This document shows, piece after piece, positions 8,605 through 17,395 of a stretch of 64,000 bases of DNA. The translations under genes were made by a program, and so were the position numbers. The notes under the pieces were generated by a model that searched no databases, was not told where the DNA came from, and was given only the letters and a program-made list of their open reading frames with translations. The stretch comes from Bacteroidales bacterium. Lineage in GTDB: Bacteria; Bacteroidota; Bacteroidia; Bacteroidales; UBA6680. Within the stretch, counting starts at the first letter, position 1. Each line of letters opens with the position of its first letter. The DNA is taken from positions 124,001 through 188,000 of the forward strand of contig JAOARD010000069.1 in NCBI GenBank assembly GCA_025210735.1, written 5' to 3'.

Positions 8605-11600
8605 ATGCATAAAAAAATAAAAACAATATATATGTTGCTTATTGTGTTATGCTGCACTGCATTAATACAGAATATCTATGCGCAACAGTCTCAGCTATTC
8701 TTTTCAGAATATATAGAGGGATCAGGACACAATAAAGCATTAGAGTTATACAATTCAGGATTGACACCAGTTGATCTGTCAGAGTATATTATCAGAAAAG
8801 ATGTGAATGGTAATGGCGTGTTTGGTAATGGTATATTATTAACCGGAACAGTAGCACCAAAAAGTACCTATGTAATTGTTAATGATGAGGCAACAGCTAC
8901 GTTGATTAACAAAGCTGATATGTATGATAATTCGGGATGTTTGGATTTTAATGGTAATGATATGGTTAAGTTATACCATAATGGTGTGGCAATTGACAGT
9001 ATCGGATCGCGTGGAGGCAGTAATTTTGGTAAGGATGTAACCCTTGTAAACAGTCGAGGATTGGATCAGGATATTAAAGGCAGGTGGCTTAAATTACCAA
9101 AGGATTACTTCGGACAGCTTGGTGTTCATAATATAACAGTATTACCAAAATTAATAATATCAGAATATCAGGAGGGTAACGGATACAACAAAAGTATTGA
9201 GATAACCAACCTTGGCATAGCCAATTGCGATATCAGTAACATTGTAATACAACGCGATTACAACGGCGATAACGACTTTTTATACTCATATACCCCTGAA
9301 AGGAGCGGAGTACTTGAGATAGACGGAACCATAGTAATACGTAACAGTAAAGCAACAGGTAACAGGAATAAATTCATAACAACAAATTGTGAGGTAATTA
9401 ACTATAACGGAAACGATCAGATACGTATCTTGTACCGTGGTATAGAGACTGACAGATTAGGATCTGCAAAGCCATGTAATTTTGCAAAAGATGTATTACT
9501 TATTCGTAAAAAAGATGTTGCGCAGGGTTATACAGGTCATAGAGACTATAATATAAATGAATGGAAGGTGAATAGTGATATAAACTCTATAATGACTCTT
9601 GGAGAACACGTAGAGAAAGCCATAGAGTTTGTTAATCCGACATTCTCACTTGACAAAAACTTTGTAGCTGTTGTTACTCCAAAAACAGCAGTACAACAAA
9701 TTGATAAACACAATATAGACCTTAGCAGAACAGCAGTAAGTGTAACATATACCGATGGTTTAGGACGTACCGAACAGCAGATAAATGTAGCTGCATCAAC
9801 AAAAGGAACAGATATTATTTTACCTGTTGAGTATGATGGTATGGGGCGAAATGCAAGACAGTATTTGCCTTATGCTGCTGAAACAGGAACAGGAGTAAAT
9901 ATTGCTGACCCGATAGGAGATCAGGCAGATTTCTATAGCTCAGATATAAAGGTTCAGGAGGTAACAAATTACCCTTTTTCTGTAACAGAGTACGATGGTT
10001 CGCCGCTTAGTAGAGTAACCAAACAGGGAGCTCCTGGTGAGGTTTGGCAACCAACATCATCTGCTACTGATAAAACTATTAAGTACAGATATGCCAGCAA
10101 TAGAAACAATGAGGTGCTGGATTTTAAAGTTGGTGTTAACGGACAATTAATATGTAATGGATACAAAACAGCAGGTACTGTTAATATTACAGAGATAACA
10201 GATGAGAATAATAAAGGAGTAACAAAAGAGTATAAAGATCAGTATGGTAATGTAATAGCTAAAACCAGCATATTGAGCAGTACTAAAACAGCATATACAT
10301 ACTATATTTATGATTACTTTGGGTTATTAAGATATGTTTTATCACCAAAAGCTGTAGATAAACTTATGTCCTATACAGACTCTGATACACCTGATATAAA
10401 TGTGTTGTATACTAATGATATAATAAAAGATCTGTGTTATTATTACACCTACGATGAACGTAAACGAATGGTAACAAAACAGCTACCCGGAGCTGAGACT
10501 ATATATATGGTATATGATAAACGTAACCGACTTGTAGTTACGCAGGATGGTGAGCAACGCAAAAACAACAAGTGGTTATATACAAAGTACGACAGATTTA
10601 ATCGCCCTGTACAGACAGGAATTTACACCGCAACATCAAAACTATCGCAGAATCAGATGCGTGGTGAGGTAGAGGCAAATAGTAATATGTATGAGGTGTG
10701 TAATAACGGAACGTATACCAACAATAGCTTTCCTACAACAAACAACCTGCCATATACAGAGACAATATATGATGAGTACTATCCGGCTAAGTTCCCAACA
10801 TTAGCATTTGACAGCAGATACGATATTGACAGTTATAGTGGCAACTTTAATCAGAGCATTAAAGGTCAGGTAACATACACAAAGGTTAGGGTACTTGATG
10901 CTTCGGAGAACAGGTTAAATGACACATGGACGGAGTTTGCAAACTACTACGATGATAAATATCGTGTGGTACAGACAGTATCAAAAACAGTGTTACCAGA
11001 TGGCAAAACATTTACAGAGACAGCGGGAAGCAACTACAGCTTTACCGGACGTATAGAGAACACAATATATGTTCATCAGCTAAACGGAAAAGATGCAATT
11101 GTTGTAAAACAGCGTAATGAGTACGATCATGCTGACAGACTGCAACGTACCTACCAAAAGTTGGAAGGTGCAATAACAAAAAGTGAGATTCTGTATGCAT
11201 CATTTGAGTACGATGAGTTAGGTCAGATGATAAAGAAGAGACTTAACAACAAAGCCATAAACACAGAGTACAGCTACAATATCAGAGGTTGGTTAAAAGA
11301 GCTGAACAACACAAAGAGCGATGGCAGCAACCTGTACAGTATGAACCTACACTACAACAACACCGTTGCAGGGGTTGATACCGAAGCACAATACAATGGA
11401 AACATAAGTGCTATGCAGTGGAAGAATGGTAAAGATGGAGTGTTGCAGAGTTATGGTTACAAGTACGATACAATTAACCGAATAAAGAGTACCGACTATG
11501 CAGGAACAAAGACAGATGGGTATAATACAGCATACAGTTATGATATTAACGGTAATATACTTACATTAGAGCGCGAAACATTAGTTAACAATACCGGAAC

Positions 11601-12930
11601 ATTTAGTGTTCTTACAATGGATAATCTGGCATATACATACAACGGAGGTAATCAGTTACAGAGTGTAGTTGATAACGGAGATAATACATTGGGCTTTAAG
11701 CAGGGTTCAGGAGATTATCTGTACGATGCCAATGGAAATATGACAGTTGATCCAAATAAAGGGTTATCGGGTATAAAGTATAACCATATGAATCTACCTC
11801 ACTCCATAACAAAAGGAGCAGATAAAATAGGTTATATTTATGATGCTACCGGACGTAAGTTAGCAAACAAACTAAGTAGTAAGACAAAATATTACCTTGG
11901 TAACTTTGTATATACTGATGATAAACTGGAGTATATGATATGCTCAGAGGGTCTGTTAAACATAAACGGCTCAACAACAAACTATGAGTTTCATCTAAAA
12001 GATCACCTTGGCAATACCCGTGTAGCAGTTAATGAGACAAATGATATTACTCAGGAAAGCAACTACTATCCGTTTGGTCTGACATTTGCACAGTCTGGTT
12101 CATCAACCAATAAGTATCTTTATAATGGTAAAGAGCTACAAGAGGAGACCGGATTTATCGATTATGGATTTAGGTTTTATGATAAGGAGATTGGTCGGTG
12201 GAATGTTGTAGATCCAATGATTGAGAAACATCATGATTATAGCGGATATTCTTATACATATAACAATCCTATTATTTATTCTGATATAATGGGATTGGAT
12301 ACATCTTTTGCGAATAATGCTACTAGACAGTCTTTTATGGAGGCGAGAACAAAGACTACGGAAGCATTAACAGATTTAAGTTCTGATTTGATAAGAATCA
12401 AAGAGAAACTAAAGGACGACAATGAGAATAAAAGACTATTGAGAAAAAAAGAGAAATTACAAGATAAAATAGCTAAGATTTCATTGGTAGATGATTTATT
12501 TAATTATGTAGTTAATCCTGAAACAGAGATGTTTTTTTATCATGGATTTAAACCAATTGAAAGAAGTGATGGAACTGTTATTGAATCGGGAGGAAGCTCA
12601 AAATGGAATTCTGACAAAAATAGATTTGAAGTTCAATTATATCTTAGTGATAAATCTGGACAAACACTTGTACATGAGTCAAGACATGGTTTAGGTTATT
12701 TTAAAGGTGAATTTGGTTATACTAATGGTAGATTAGTAGCATATGATTATATGGATGAATATGTAGCGTTTAAGTTAGGAAGTTATTATAATAAAATAAC
12801 TAAGTCTAGTGGTTATAGGTTAATGACAGATAAAAGTTTAAAAAAATACGTGCTTAATAAATACAGTAATAACAGACATATAATTAAAGAGTTTCAGCAG
12901 CATAAACAACTTAGAATACGAAAAGAATGA
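8605..12930 (+). CDS. Polymorphic Rhs toxin: lamin-tail domains, DUF6443, Rhs core, C-terminal HExxH metallopeptidase-like domain
   Basis: This 1,441-residue protein has a signal peptide (about 1-27). Two lamin-tail-like domains follow (about 29-165 and 185-325, both with SEY-x-EG and a conserved GNG/GND pattern), then DUF6443 (about 352-515, TYTDGLGRTEQQI). A long series of YD repeats leads to the Rhs core (YNGKELQEETGFIDYGFRFY) ending near residue 1232 (SDIMGLD). The tail beyond this, about 1234-1441, is unrelated to Rhs repeats and visibly more AT-rich. It contains HESRH (His1357, Glu1358, His1361), with Glu1385 24 residues on as a possible third zinc ligand, the arrangement of a gluzincin-like peptidase. 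Variable C-terminal toxin domains after the Rhs core are the rule in this family. The stop overlaps the start of the next gene by 4 nt (ATGA). Confidence 0.85.
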   Translation: MHKKIKTIYMLLIVLCCTALIQNIYAQQSQLFFSEYIEGSGHNKALELYNSGLTPVDLSEYIIRKDVNGNGVFGNGILLTGTVAPKSTYVIVNDEATATLINKADMYDNSGCLDFNGNDMVKLYHNGVAIDSIGSRGGSNFGKDVTLVNSRGLDQDIKGRWLKLPKDYFGQLGVHNITVLPKLIISEYQEGNGYNKSIEITNLGIANCDISNIVIQRDYNGDNDFLYSYTPERSGVLEIDGTIVIRNSKATGNRNKFITTNCEVINYNGNDQIRILYRGIETDRLGSAKPCNFAKDVLLIRKKDVAQGYTGHRDYNINEWKVNSDINSIMTLGEHVEKAIEFVNPTFSLDKNFVAVVTPKTAVQQIDKHNIDLSRTAVSVTYTDGLGRTEQQINVAASTKGTDIILPVEYDGMGRNARQYLPYAAETGTGVNIADPIGDQADFYSSDIKVQEVTNYPFSVTEYDGSPLSRVTKQGAPGEVWQPTSSATDKTIKYRYASNRNNEVLDFKVGVNGQLICNGYKTAGTVNITEITDENNKGVTKEYKDQYGNVIAKTSILSSTKTAYTYYIYDYFGLLRYVLSPKAVDKLMSYTDSDTPDINVLYTNDIIKDLCYYYTYDERKRMVTKQLPGAETIYMVYDKRNRLVVTQDGEQRKNNKWLYTKYDRFNRPVQTGIYTATSKLSQNQMRGEVEANSNMYEVCNNGTYTNNSFPTTNNLPYTETIYDEYYPAKFPTLAFDSRYDIDSYSGNFNQSIKGQVTYTKVRVLDASENRLNDTWTEFANYYDDKYRVVQTVSKTVLPDGKTFTETAGSNYSFTGRIENTIYVHQLNGKDAIVVKQRNEYDHADRLQRTYQKLEGAITKSEILYASFEYDELGQMIKKRLNNKAINTEYSYNIRGWLKELNNTKSDGSNLYSMNLHYNNTVAGVDTEAQYNGNISAMQWKNGKDGVLQSYGYKYDTINRIKSTDYAGTKTDGYNTAYSYDINGNILTLERETLVNNTGTFSVLTMDNLAYTYNGGNQLQSVVDNGDNTLGFKQGSGDYLYDANGNMTVDPNKGLSGIKYNHMNLPHSITKGADKIGYIYDATGRKLANKLSSKTKYYLGNFVYTDDKLEYMICSEGLLNINGSTTNYEFHLKDHLGNTRVAVNETNDITQESNYYPFGLTFAQSGSSTNKYLYNGKELQEETGFIDYGFRFYDKEIGRWNVVDPMIEKHHDYSGYSYTYNNPIIYSDIMGLDTSFANNATRQSFMEARTKTTEALTDLSSDLIRIKEKLKDDNENKRLLRKKEKLQDKIAKISLVDDLFNYVVNPETEMFFYHGFKPIERSDGTVIESGGSSKWNSDKNRFEVQLYLSDKSGQTLVHESRHGLGYFKGEFGYTNGRLVAYDYMDEYVAFKLGSYYNKITKSSGYRLMTDKSLKKYVLNKYSNNRHIIKEFQQHKQLRIRKE

Positions 12931-13391
12931 AAAATTTAATTATTTTGTTAATAACATGCGTATTAGCTGTTACAGATAATAATATGGATAATAAATTATT
13001 ATCTGTAGAATTGGAGTTCACAAATGTTATGACCGGAGCTAAAGCAAAGTATAGTTATAATGATAGAACAATAAAAGTATTTTCAAGTAAGGATGGAAAT
13101 TCATATAAGTTTCGTGGTAGAAGAAAAATAAATGAATCTATAGAGAAACAGTTAATTTATGAAATAGATAAATTACTAATAACACATTCTGATTCTGTTG
13201 TTGTTTTCTCAAATCCTATGATTCTTGATGGATTTACATGGACTCTTTGTATAGAAAAAGATAGTATAAAACGAAAATATATTATAGAAAATTGTTATAA
13301 TGAAAATATTGATAATATAATAGATCTATTTAATAATAGATTGAAACGAAAACAATCAATTGTTAAAACTAAATCTTTTAATTTGTTTTAG
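12927..13391 (+). CDS. Small exported protein, candidate immunity protein for the Rhs toxin
   Basis: This 154-residue protein of unrecognised family begins with a short hydrophobic stretch (about residues 3-15) that looks like a signal peptide. Its start overlaps the Rhs toxin stop by ATGA, which implies coupled synthesis. Position directly after a toxin-bearing Rhs gene, small size, high A+T and absence of any enzyme motif are what is expected of an immunity protein. An exported inhibitor would fit a peptidase that acts in the periplasm or at the surface. A Cys at residue 11 follows LIT, which is a poor lipobox, so lipid attachment is doubtful. Function is inferred from context only. Confidence 0.55.
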   Translation: MKNLIILLITCVLAVTDNNMDNKLLSVELEFTNVMTGAKAKYSYNDRTIKVFSSKDGNSYKFRGRRKINESIEKQLIYEIDKLLITHSDSVVVFSNPMILDGFTWTLCIEKDSIKRKYIIENCYNENIDNIIDLFNNRLKRKQSIVKTKSFNLF

Positions 13392-13432
13392 TCTTAGATA
13401 CATTAAGGATATTCTAAAAAATAGTTATTAAT

Positions 13433-13462
13433 AAGGCTGTCTTTTATTTTCTGGACAGCCTT
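13433..13462. terminator. Terminator-like hairpin between convergent genes
   Basis: AAGGCTGTC (13433-13441) pairs perfectly with GACAGCCTT (13454-13462). It lies between the stop of the immunity candidate (13391) and the stop of ispG on the other strand (13498), so it may serve both. The flanking T-tracts are weak. Confidence 0.55.
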
Positions 13463-13497
13463 CTGATTTTATCTATAAATAGATTAATTTAAAGTCC

Positions 13498-15282
13498 CTA
13501 TTCCCTCTCCAACCAATCACCATGCTCTTTTATCAGGTTAATTAGTTCTTGTACGGCGGTGTTCTGGTTTATGTTTTTCTTCATTACTGTTTTGCCTTTG
13601 TACAGGGTTATTTTGCCTGCTCCGGAGCCTACATATCCGTAGTCGGCATCGGCCATTTCGCCTGGACCATTTACTATGCAGCCCATAACAGCAATCTTTA
13701 ACCCTTTAAGGTGCCATGTGTGCTCTCTTACACTCTTTACTGCATCCTGTAGTTTGAACTGTGTACGTCCGCACCCCGGGCACGATATAAACTCTGTTTT
13801 GCTAGTTCGTATTCTTGATGCCTGAAGCAGCGATAACATTAACGATAGTGTATCGGCTTTATAGTTGCTGTTTGTATTGTGTGCATATATTCCATCTATA
13901 AGACCATCAATAAACAGTGGTCCGGCAATAGTAGCTGTTTTTACAGCAAATCTCTCAGCTAATGCTTCATCAGCATTTATCTCAGCTACAACAGGAATTC
14001 TTATATTGTCTGCTATAAGTCTGAATATGGTTGATCTTACATCCAGAAACATATTATCTGAATCTGATCTGAGTATTAAAACAGCGTTGTTTGTCTCTTT
14101 TAATATCTCTGCTGTATTACTATTATATTTGTTGCAGTTAAGCCTTATAAAGTTTATATCTGCGCTTTTGTTATCTGATTTTGTATACTCCTCTATTGAG
14201 TGGTACAGAGGATATTTTTTGTCGGCTTTTGTGAGATACCCGCATTTCTCAATTGGGCTATCGCATATATAGTCAGCATCGTTATTGTCTGCAATTACAA
14301 CCGGAACATTATCGCCACCAATGTTTGTTACACTGTAGCTCTCTCTCCTATTGTACTCATATGGATTAATTGGTGACTCTCCTCTGTATATATCAGATTT
14401 GGTGTTGTTGTATTTATCGAAACATGAAACCAGATATCTGCCTATTGCTATCTCATTCTCCGGCTCCTCTGTAAGCGATACACGTATGGTGTCGCCAATA
14501 CCATCGGCAAGCAGGGTACCAATACCAACGGCTGATTTAATGCGCCCCTCTATCTCGCTTCCGGCTTCGGTTACTCCAAGGTGTATCGGGTAGTTCATCT
14601 GCTCAGTATTCATCTTATTAACCAGAATACGATATGCATGTACCATTACTCTAGTATTGCTCGATTTCATTGATATTATAATCTGATTAAAGCTGTAATC
14701 TTTTGCAATACGCAGAAACTCCATTGCAGCTTCAGCCATCCCTTCAGGGGTATCGCCATATCTGCTTACAATACGTTGCGATAGCGACCCATGGTTAGAT
14801 CCAATACGTATTGATGTGTTATGTTCGCGGCAGATATCTATCAATTTTCTGAATCTTGTTGTTGTTTCATCTATCTCTGCCTTATACTCCTCTTGCGAGT
14901 ATGATGTTAATGGTTTTGTACGTCCAAGATAGTTTCCGGGGTTTATCCTCACTTTATCTATATGCGGTGCTACCAAATCGGCAATATCAGATCTGAAGTG
15001 TACATCGGCAACTACAGGTATATCAATACCAAGTTCAATAAGTCTGTTTTTGATTAAGTGTATACTCTCAACCTCTCTTTTACCTTGTGTTGTAAGTCGT
15101 ACAATATCGGCACCCTCTTTGTGTACTCTTATAATCTGATCTGTACACTCATCAACATTGTTGGTATCTATATTTGTCATTGTCTGTACCGATACCGGAT
15201 TGTTACCACCAACATTAATTTTGCCAACAGATACAACATCTGTTTGTCGTCTTTTGTACTCTGAGAAGTTGTTTATATACAT
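13498..15282 (-). CDS. ispG: 4-hydroxy-3-methylbut-2-enyl diphosphate synthase (flavodoxin/ferredoxin-dependent), long form
   Basis: IspG (GcpE) carries out the penultimate step of the MEP isoprenoid pathway, converting methylerythritol cyclodiphosphate to HMBPP with a [4Fe-4S] cluster. The 594-residue product has the N-terminal TIM barrel (RRQTDVVSVGKINVGG, SVQTMTNIDT) and the C-terminal cluster domain with CPGCGRT (Cys501, Cys504), Cys535 in MGCIVNGPGE and Glu542. The insert between the two halves makes it much longer than the E. coli enzyme (about 370), as in Bacteroidota and Chlamydiae. The frame stays open up to 15393, but the family's N-terminus and a -7 element at 15343-15350 favour the ATG at 15282. 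dxr, from the same pathway, lies at 58830-59978. Confidence 0.95.
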   Translation of the reverse strand: MYINNFSEYKRRQTDVVSVGKINVGGNNPVSVQTMTNIDTNNVDECTDQIIRVHKEGADIVRLTTQGKREVESIHLIKNRLIELGIDIPVVADVHFRSDIADLVAPHIDKVRINPGNYLGRTKPLTSYSQEEYKAEIDETTTRFRKLIDICREHNTSIRIGSNHGSLSQRIVSRYGDTPEGMAEAAMEFLRIAKDYSFNQIIISMKSSNTRVMVHAYRILVNKMNTEQMNYPIHLGVTEAGSEIEGRIKSAVGIGTLLADGIGDTIRVSLTEEPENEIAIGRYLVSCFDKYNNTKSDIYRGESPINPYEYNRRESYSVTNIGGDNVPVVIADNNDADYICDSPIEKCGYLTKADKKYPLYHSIEEYTKSDNKSADINFIRLNCNKYNSNTAEILKETNNAVLILRSDSDNMFLDVRSTIFRLIADNIRIPVVAEINADEALAERFAVKTATIAGPLFIDGLIDGIYAHNTNSNYKADTLSLMLSLLQASRIRTSKTEFISCPGCGRTQFKLQDAVKSVREHTWHLKGLKIAVMGCIVNGPGEMADADYGYVGSGAGKITLYKGKTVMKKNINQNTAVQELINLIKEHGDWLERE

Positions 15283-15342
15283 TATGTAACTGAATTTATA
15301 TCTTAGTTTAAAAAGAGTTTTACCACTCTGTTTTACAATGTG

Positions 15343-15350
15343 CAAATTTA
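15343..15350 (-). promoter_or_regulatory. -7 element TAAATTTG upstream of ispG
   Basis: The minus strand reads TAAATTTG, a full match to the Bacteroidota TAnnTTTG element, about 60 nt before the ispG ATG. No clear -33 TTG is visible. It supports the downstream start choice. Confidence 0.4.
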
Positions 15351-15373
15351 TAAGAATAAAATAATAAAATGAC

Positions 15374-15426
15374 GAAACGAAGCTTTCATACACACGAGAA
15401 TGATTATTATTCGGAGTTCCATTTGA
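15374..15426 (+). repeat. Dispersed repeat, copy 2 (GAAACGAAGC ... GAGTTCCATTTGA)
   Basis: GAAACGAAGC (15374-15383) and GAGTTCCATTTGA (15414-15426) recur in the same order and orientation at 46299-46363, with a CACACG block between them in both copies. A more degenerate copy lies at 3142-3237. Confidence 0.5.
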
Positions 15427-15447
15427 TCATTAAGAGACAGTTATAAT

Positions 15448-15476
15448 AAAAAAGCGACCCATATGAGTCGCTTTTA
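15448..15476 (-). terminator. Terminator of the RlpA-like gene
   Basis: AAAAGCGAC (15450-15458) pairs with GTCGCTTTT (15467-15475). On the minus strand the stem is followed by a T-rich run, and it lies 5 nt beyond the stop at 15481. Confidence 0.75.
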
Positions 15477-15480
15477 ATAT

Positions 15481-16371
15481 CTATTGTTCTAATGTACTAT
15501 AGTCTTGTATAAATGCATCGCGATGATATCTGCGTATTCCCGGAAGCATTCTTAGTGCCTGCGATTTATGTGTGTACACTCCAAACAGAAGCCTGTAGGC
15601 ATATTGTCCCTCCTCTTTTGTTCTGTGCAGGTATATATTGGTTTTATACTTTTTGCGTAATCGCTTGTAAAGGGCGTATGCATTTTCCGGTACATGATAG
15701 TAACCTACCTGAATTGCATATCCGCTTCTGATATTTATTTTAGGCCCTATCTCATATCTGATTATCTTGTATATACCACTATGATTTTCAGGTGTAGGCT
15801 GGTTACCATTGTTTACATATACTGTTTTTGTTTTATACACAGTATCGCGAACAACCTGTTTTACATAAACAGTATCTCTTACAACCTTTGTTTCAACCTT
15901 TTTAGGCTCCTCTTTTTTCGGTTCCTCCTTCTTGGGCTCCTCCTTTGGTTCTTCTTTAGGTTCTTCACTTTTAACAGTCAACTTATTCTTCTTACGTTGG
16001 CGTTTGGTTGGTTTAAGAACCTGAATTTGTACCTTTTCAGTACCTTTAGGATCAATGTCTATCTTAAAGGCAGCTGCCCTTGACAGATCAAGAATCCTGT
16101 CTTTAACAAATGGTCCGCGATCGTTAATAGTAACAATTACGAACTTTCTTGTTTTCATATTAGTAACTTTAACCTTTGTACCAAAAGGAATACTTAGATG
16201 CGCGGCGGTAAACTTTTCATGCGTAAAAACTTCTCCATTTGCTGTTCTTCTTCCCTCATACTGATCAGAATAAACTGATGCTATACCAACCTGAGAAAAA
16301 TCTTCGTCCTGAGCGTAAAGCACTAAAACGATAAAAAACAGCGATATCAGAGTAAATAATCTCTTCATCAT
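15481..16371 (-). CDS. rlpA: RlpA-like septal ring lytic transglycosylase with SPOR domain
   Basis: This 296-residue protein has a signal peptide (about 1-20). The RlpA double-psi beta barrel follows (about 26-107), with GIASVYSDQYEGRRTANGE and the NDRGPF motif that carries the catalytic Asp in active RlpA proteins. A charged linker of EPKEEPK-type repeats (about 125-165) comes next, then a C-terminal SPOR domain (about 215-292) that would bind denuded glycan strands at the division site. It acts in the periplasm on peptidoglycan. It sits 21 nt after the beta-barrel gene upstream and probably belongs to an operon running from 19204. The low-complexity linker could vary in length between strains. 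Confidence 0.88.
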   Translation of the reverse strand: MMKRLFTLISLFFIVLVLYAQDEDFSQVGIASVYSDQYEGRRTANGEVFTHEKFTAAHLSIPFGTKVKVTNMKTRKFVIVTINDRGPFVKDRILDLSRAAAFKIDIDPKGTEKVQIQVLKPTKRQRKKNKLTVKSEEPKEEPKEEPKKEEPKKEEPKKVETKVVRDTVYVKQVVRDTVYKTKTVYVNNGNQPTPENHSGIYKIIRYEIGPKINIRSGYAIQVGYYHVPENAYALYKRLRKKYKTNIYLHRTKEEGQYAYRLLFGVYTHKSQALRMLPGIRRYHRDAFIQDYSTLEQ

Positions 16372-16392
16372 TATGTTATTTTTTATGTGCTT

Positions 16393-17055
16393 CTAAAACT
16401 TATATAATACAGAAGCCGATAACTCTAATGATTTGAATCTTGATGTAGACGGAAGGTATTTTTGATCTTCCTTATAAAGATTCCCGAAACCAAACGAATA
16501 ACGAGCTTCTAATTGAAGATAAAAAATATTTAAATCCAACGCAAGTCCTGCACCGGGAACTATTCCATAATCAAAACGGTTGTAAGCATCATAGTAAATC
16601 TCCGAATCTTGGCTTAAAGCCGCATTACCAGTAGATTTCAGGTTATCTTTAAGCGATAACATATATGCAAAATATACACCAAAATTTAATGATAATTTTA
16701 TTCTTTTAGGTCCAATAAGTATCTGAGTTACAATTGGAGTATTAATATATTCCATATTTCTGGTTATACTCACGGCAGGTACAGATCCGTTTGCCTCTTC
16801 GATAATCTGATTAAAACCTTTACGCGAATAGTTTACCTCTACCTGTATTCCAAGGCTGACCCATGATCTTTTTGTTGAGTCAACTCTTCTGAATACAATT
16901 CCGGTTGTGTAGTCTCCGGTAAGCGCAGTTTGACCATAATCCTTCTCAAACTTAATACTTGTCTGACTGTATCCTCCTCTAATACCTATAGAGTTTTGGG
17001 CATTAGCTGTAATAAACAGAGCAGAGGTGAGCAGTAGAAACAATATTCTCTTCAT
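16393..17055 (-). CDS. Outer-membrane beta-barrel protein (PorT-like family)
   Basis: This 220-residue protein has a clear signal peptide ending near ANAQ (residues 17-20). Alternating hydrophobic strands with aromatic residues and a terminal ...LYKF end fit a small eight-stranded outer-membrane barrel of the Bacteroidota PorT/OmpW-like group. The genuine T9SS PorT cannot be told from its many paralogues by eye. It lies between the thiamine-binding family gene and the RlpA gene, 21-24 nt from each, so cotranscription is likely. Substrate or partner is unknown. Confidence 0.7.
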   Translation of the reverse strand: MKRILFLLLTSALFITANAQNSIGIRGGYSQTSIKFEKDYGQTALTGDYTTGIVFRRVDSTKRSWVSLGIQVEVNYSRKGFNQIIEEANGSVPAVSITRNMEYINTPIVTQILIGPKRIKLSLNFGVYFAYMLSLKDNLKSTGNAALSQDSEIYYDAYNRFDYGIVPGAGLALDLNIFYLQLEARYSFGFGNLYKEDQKYLPSTSRFKSLELSASVLYKF

Positions 17056-17079
17056 CTGGTTGGTTTTTAATGTGCAGAG

Positions 17080-17391
17080 TTATTTGTTTACTTTTCCAAT
17101 CTTATTCTCAACTGACTCAACCTTGGTTACAATTCTGTTGCTTTTACTCTTTTGTATATCAAAGGTAACAGAAGAGTATATTCTGTCTGAATCCGGTTCA
17201 AGTATATCGTTTGCTTTTTGAATTATCTCCAGAGCCTCACTCATGGTTTCTGTTTCGATAACAGTAGCCATTGGTGTAAGTTTATATTGTGCTCCACTAT
17301 TTCTGATCATGTCAATAACCTTACTTACATGTGCACTAACGCTTGTTCCTTTATCGGTAGGAAACATAGCAAAATTCATTAATACTGACAT
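17080..17391 (-). CDS. Thiamine-binding family protein (MTH1187/YkoF-like, DUF77)
   Basis: This 103-residue cytoplasmic protein has the compact ferredoxin-like fold pattern of the MTH1187 family: an N-terminal MSVLMNFAMFPTDKG strand, a helix with HVSKVIDMIR, the YKLTPMATVIE strand and a helix with a MSEAL pattern. Members form tetramers and some bind thiamine or a related ligand; the exact role is poorly defined. It lies 4 nt after the Ig-like lipoprotein gene and 24 nt before the barrel gene, so it is embedded in an envelope operon. That setting does not explain its function. Confidence 0.75.
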   Translation of the reverse strand: MSVLMNFAMFPTDKGTSVSAHVSKVIDMIRNSGAQYKLTPMATVIETETMSEALEIIQKANDILEPDSDRIYSSVTFDIQKSKSNRIVTKVESVENKIGKVNK

Positions 17392-17395
17392 ATAT

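Noticed and set aside
15283-15393. N-terminal extension of IspG
   Set aside because: The frame is open, but the added 37 residues are hydrophobic and unlike the family, and a -7 element lies inside this stretch.
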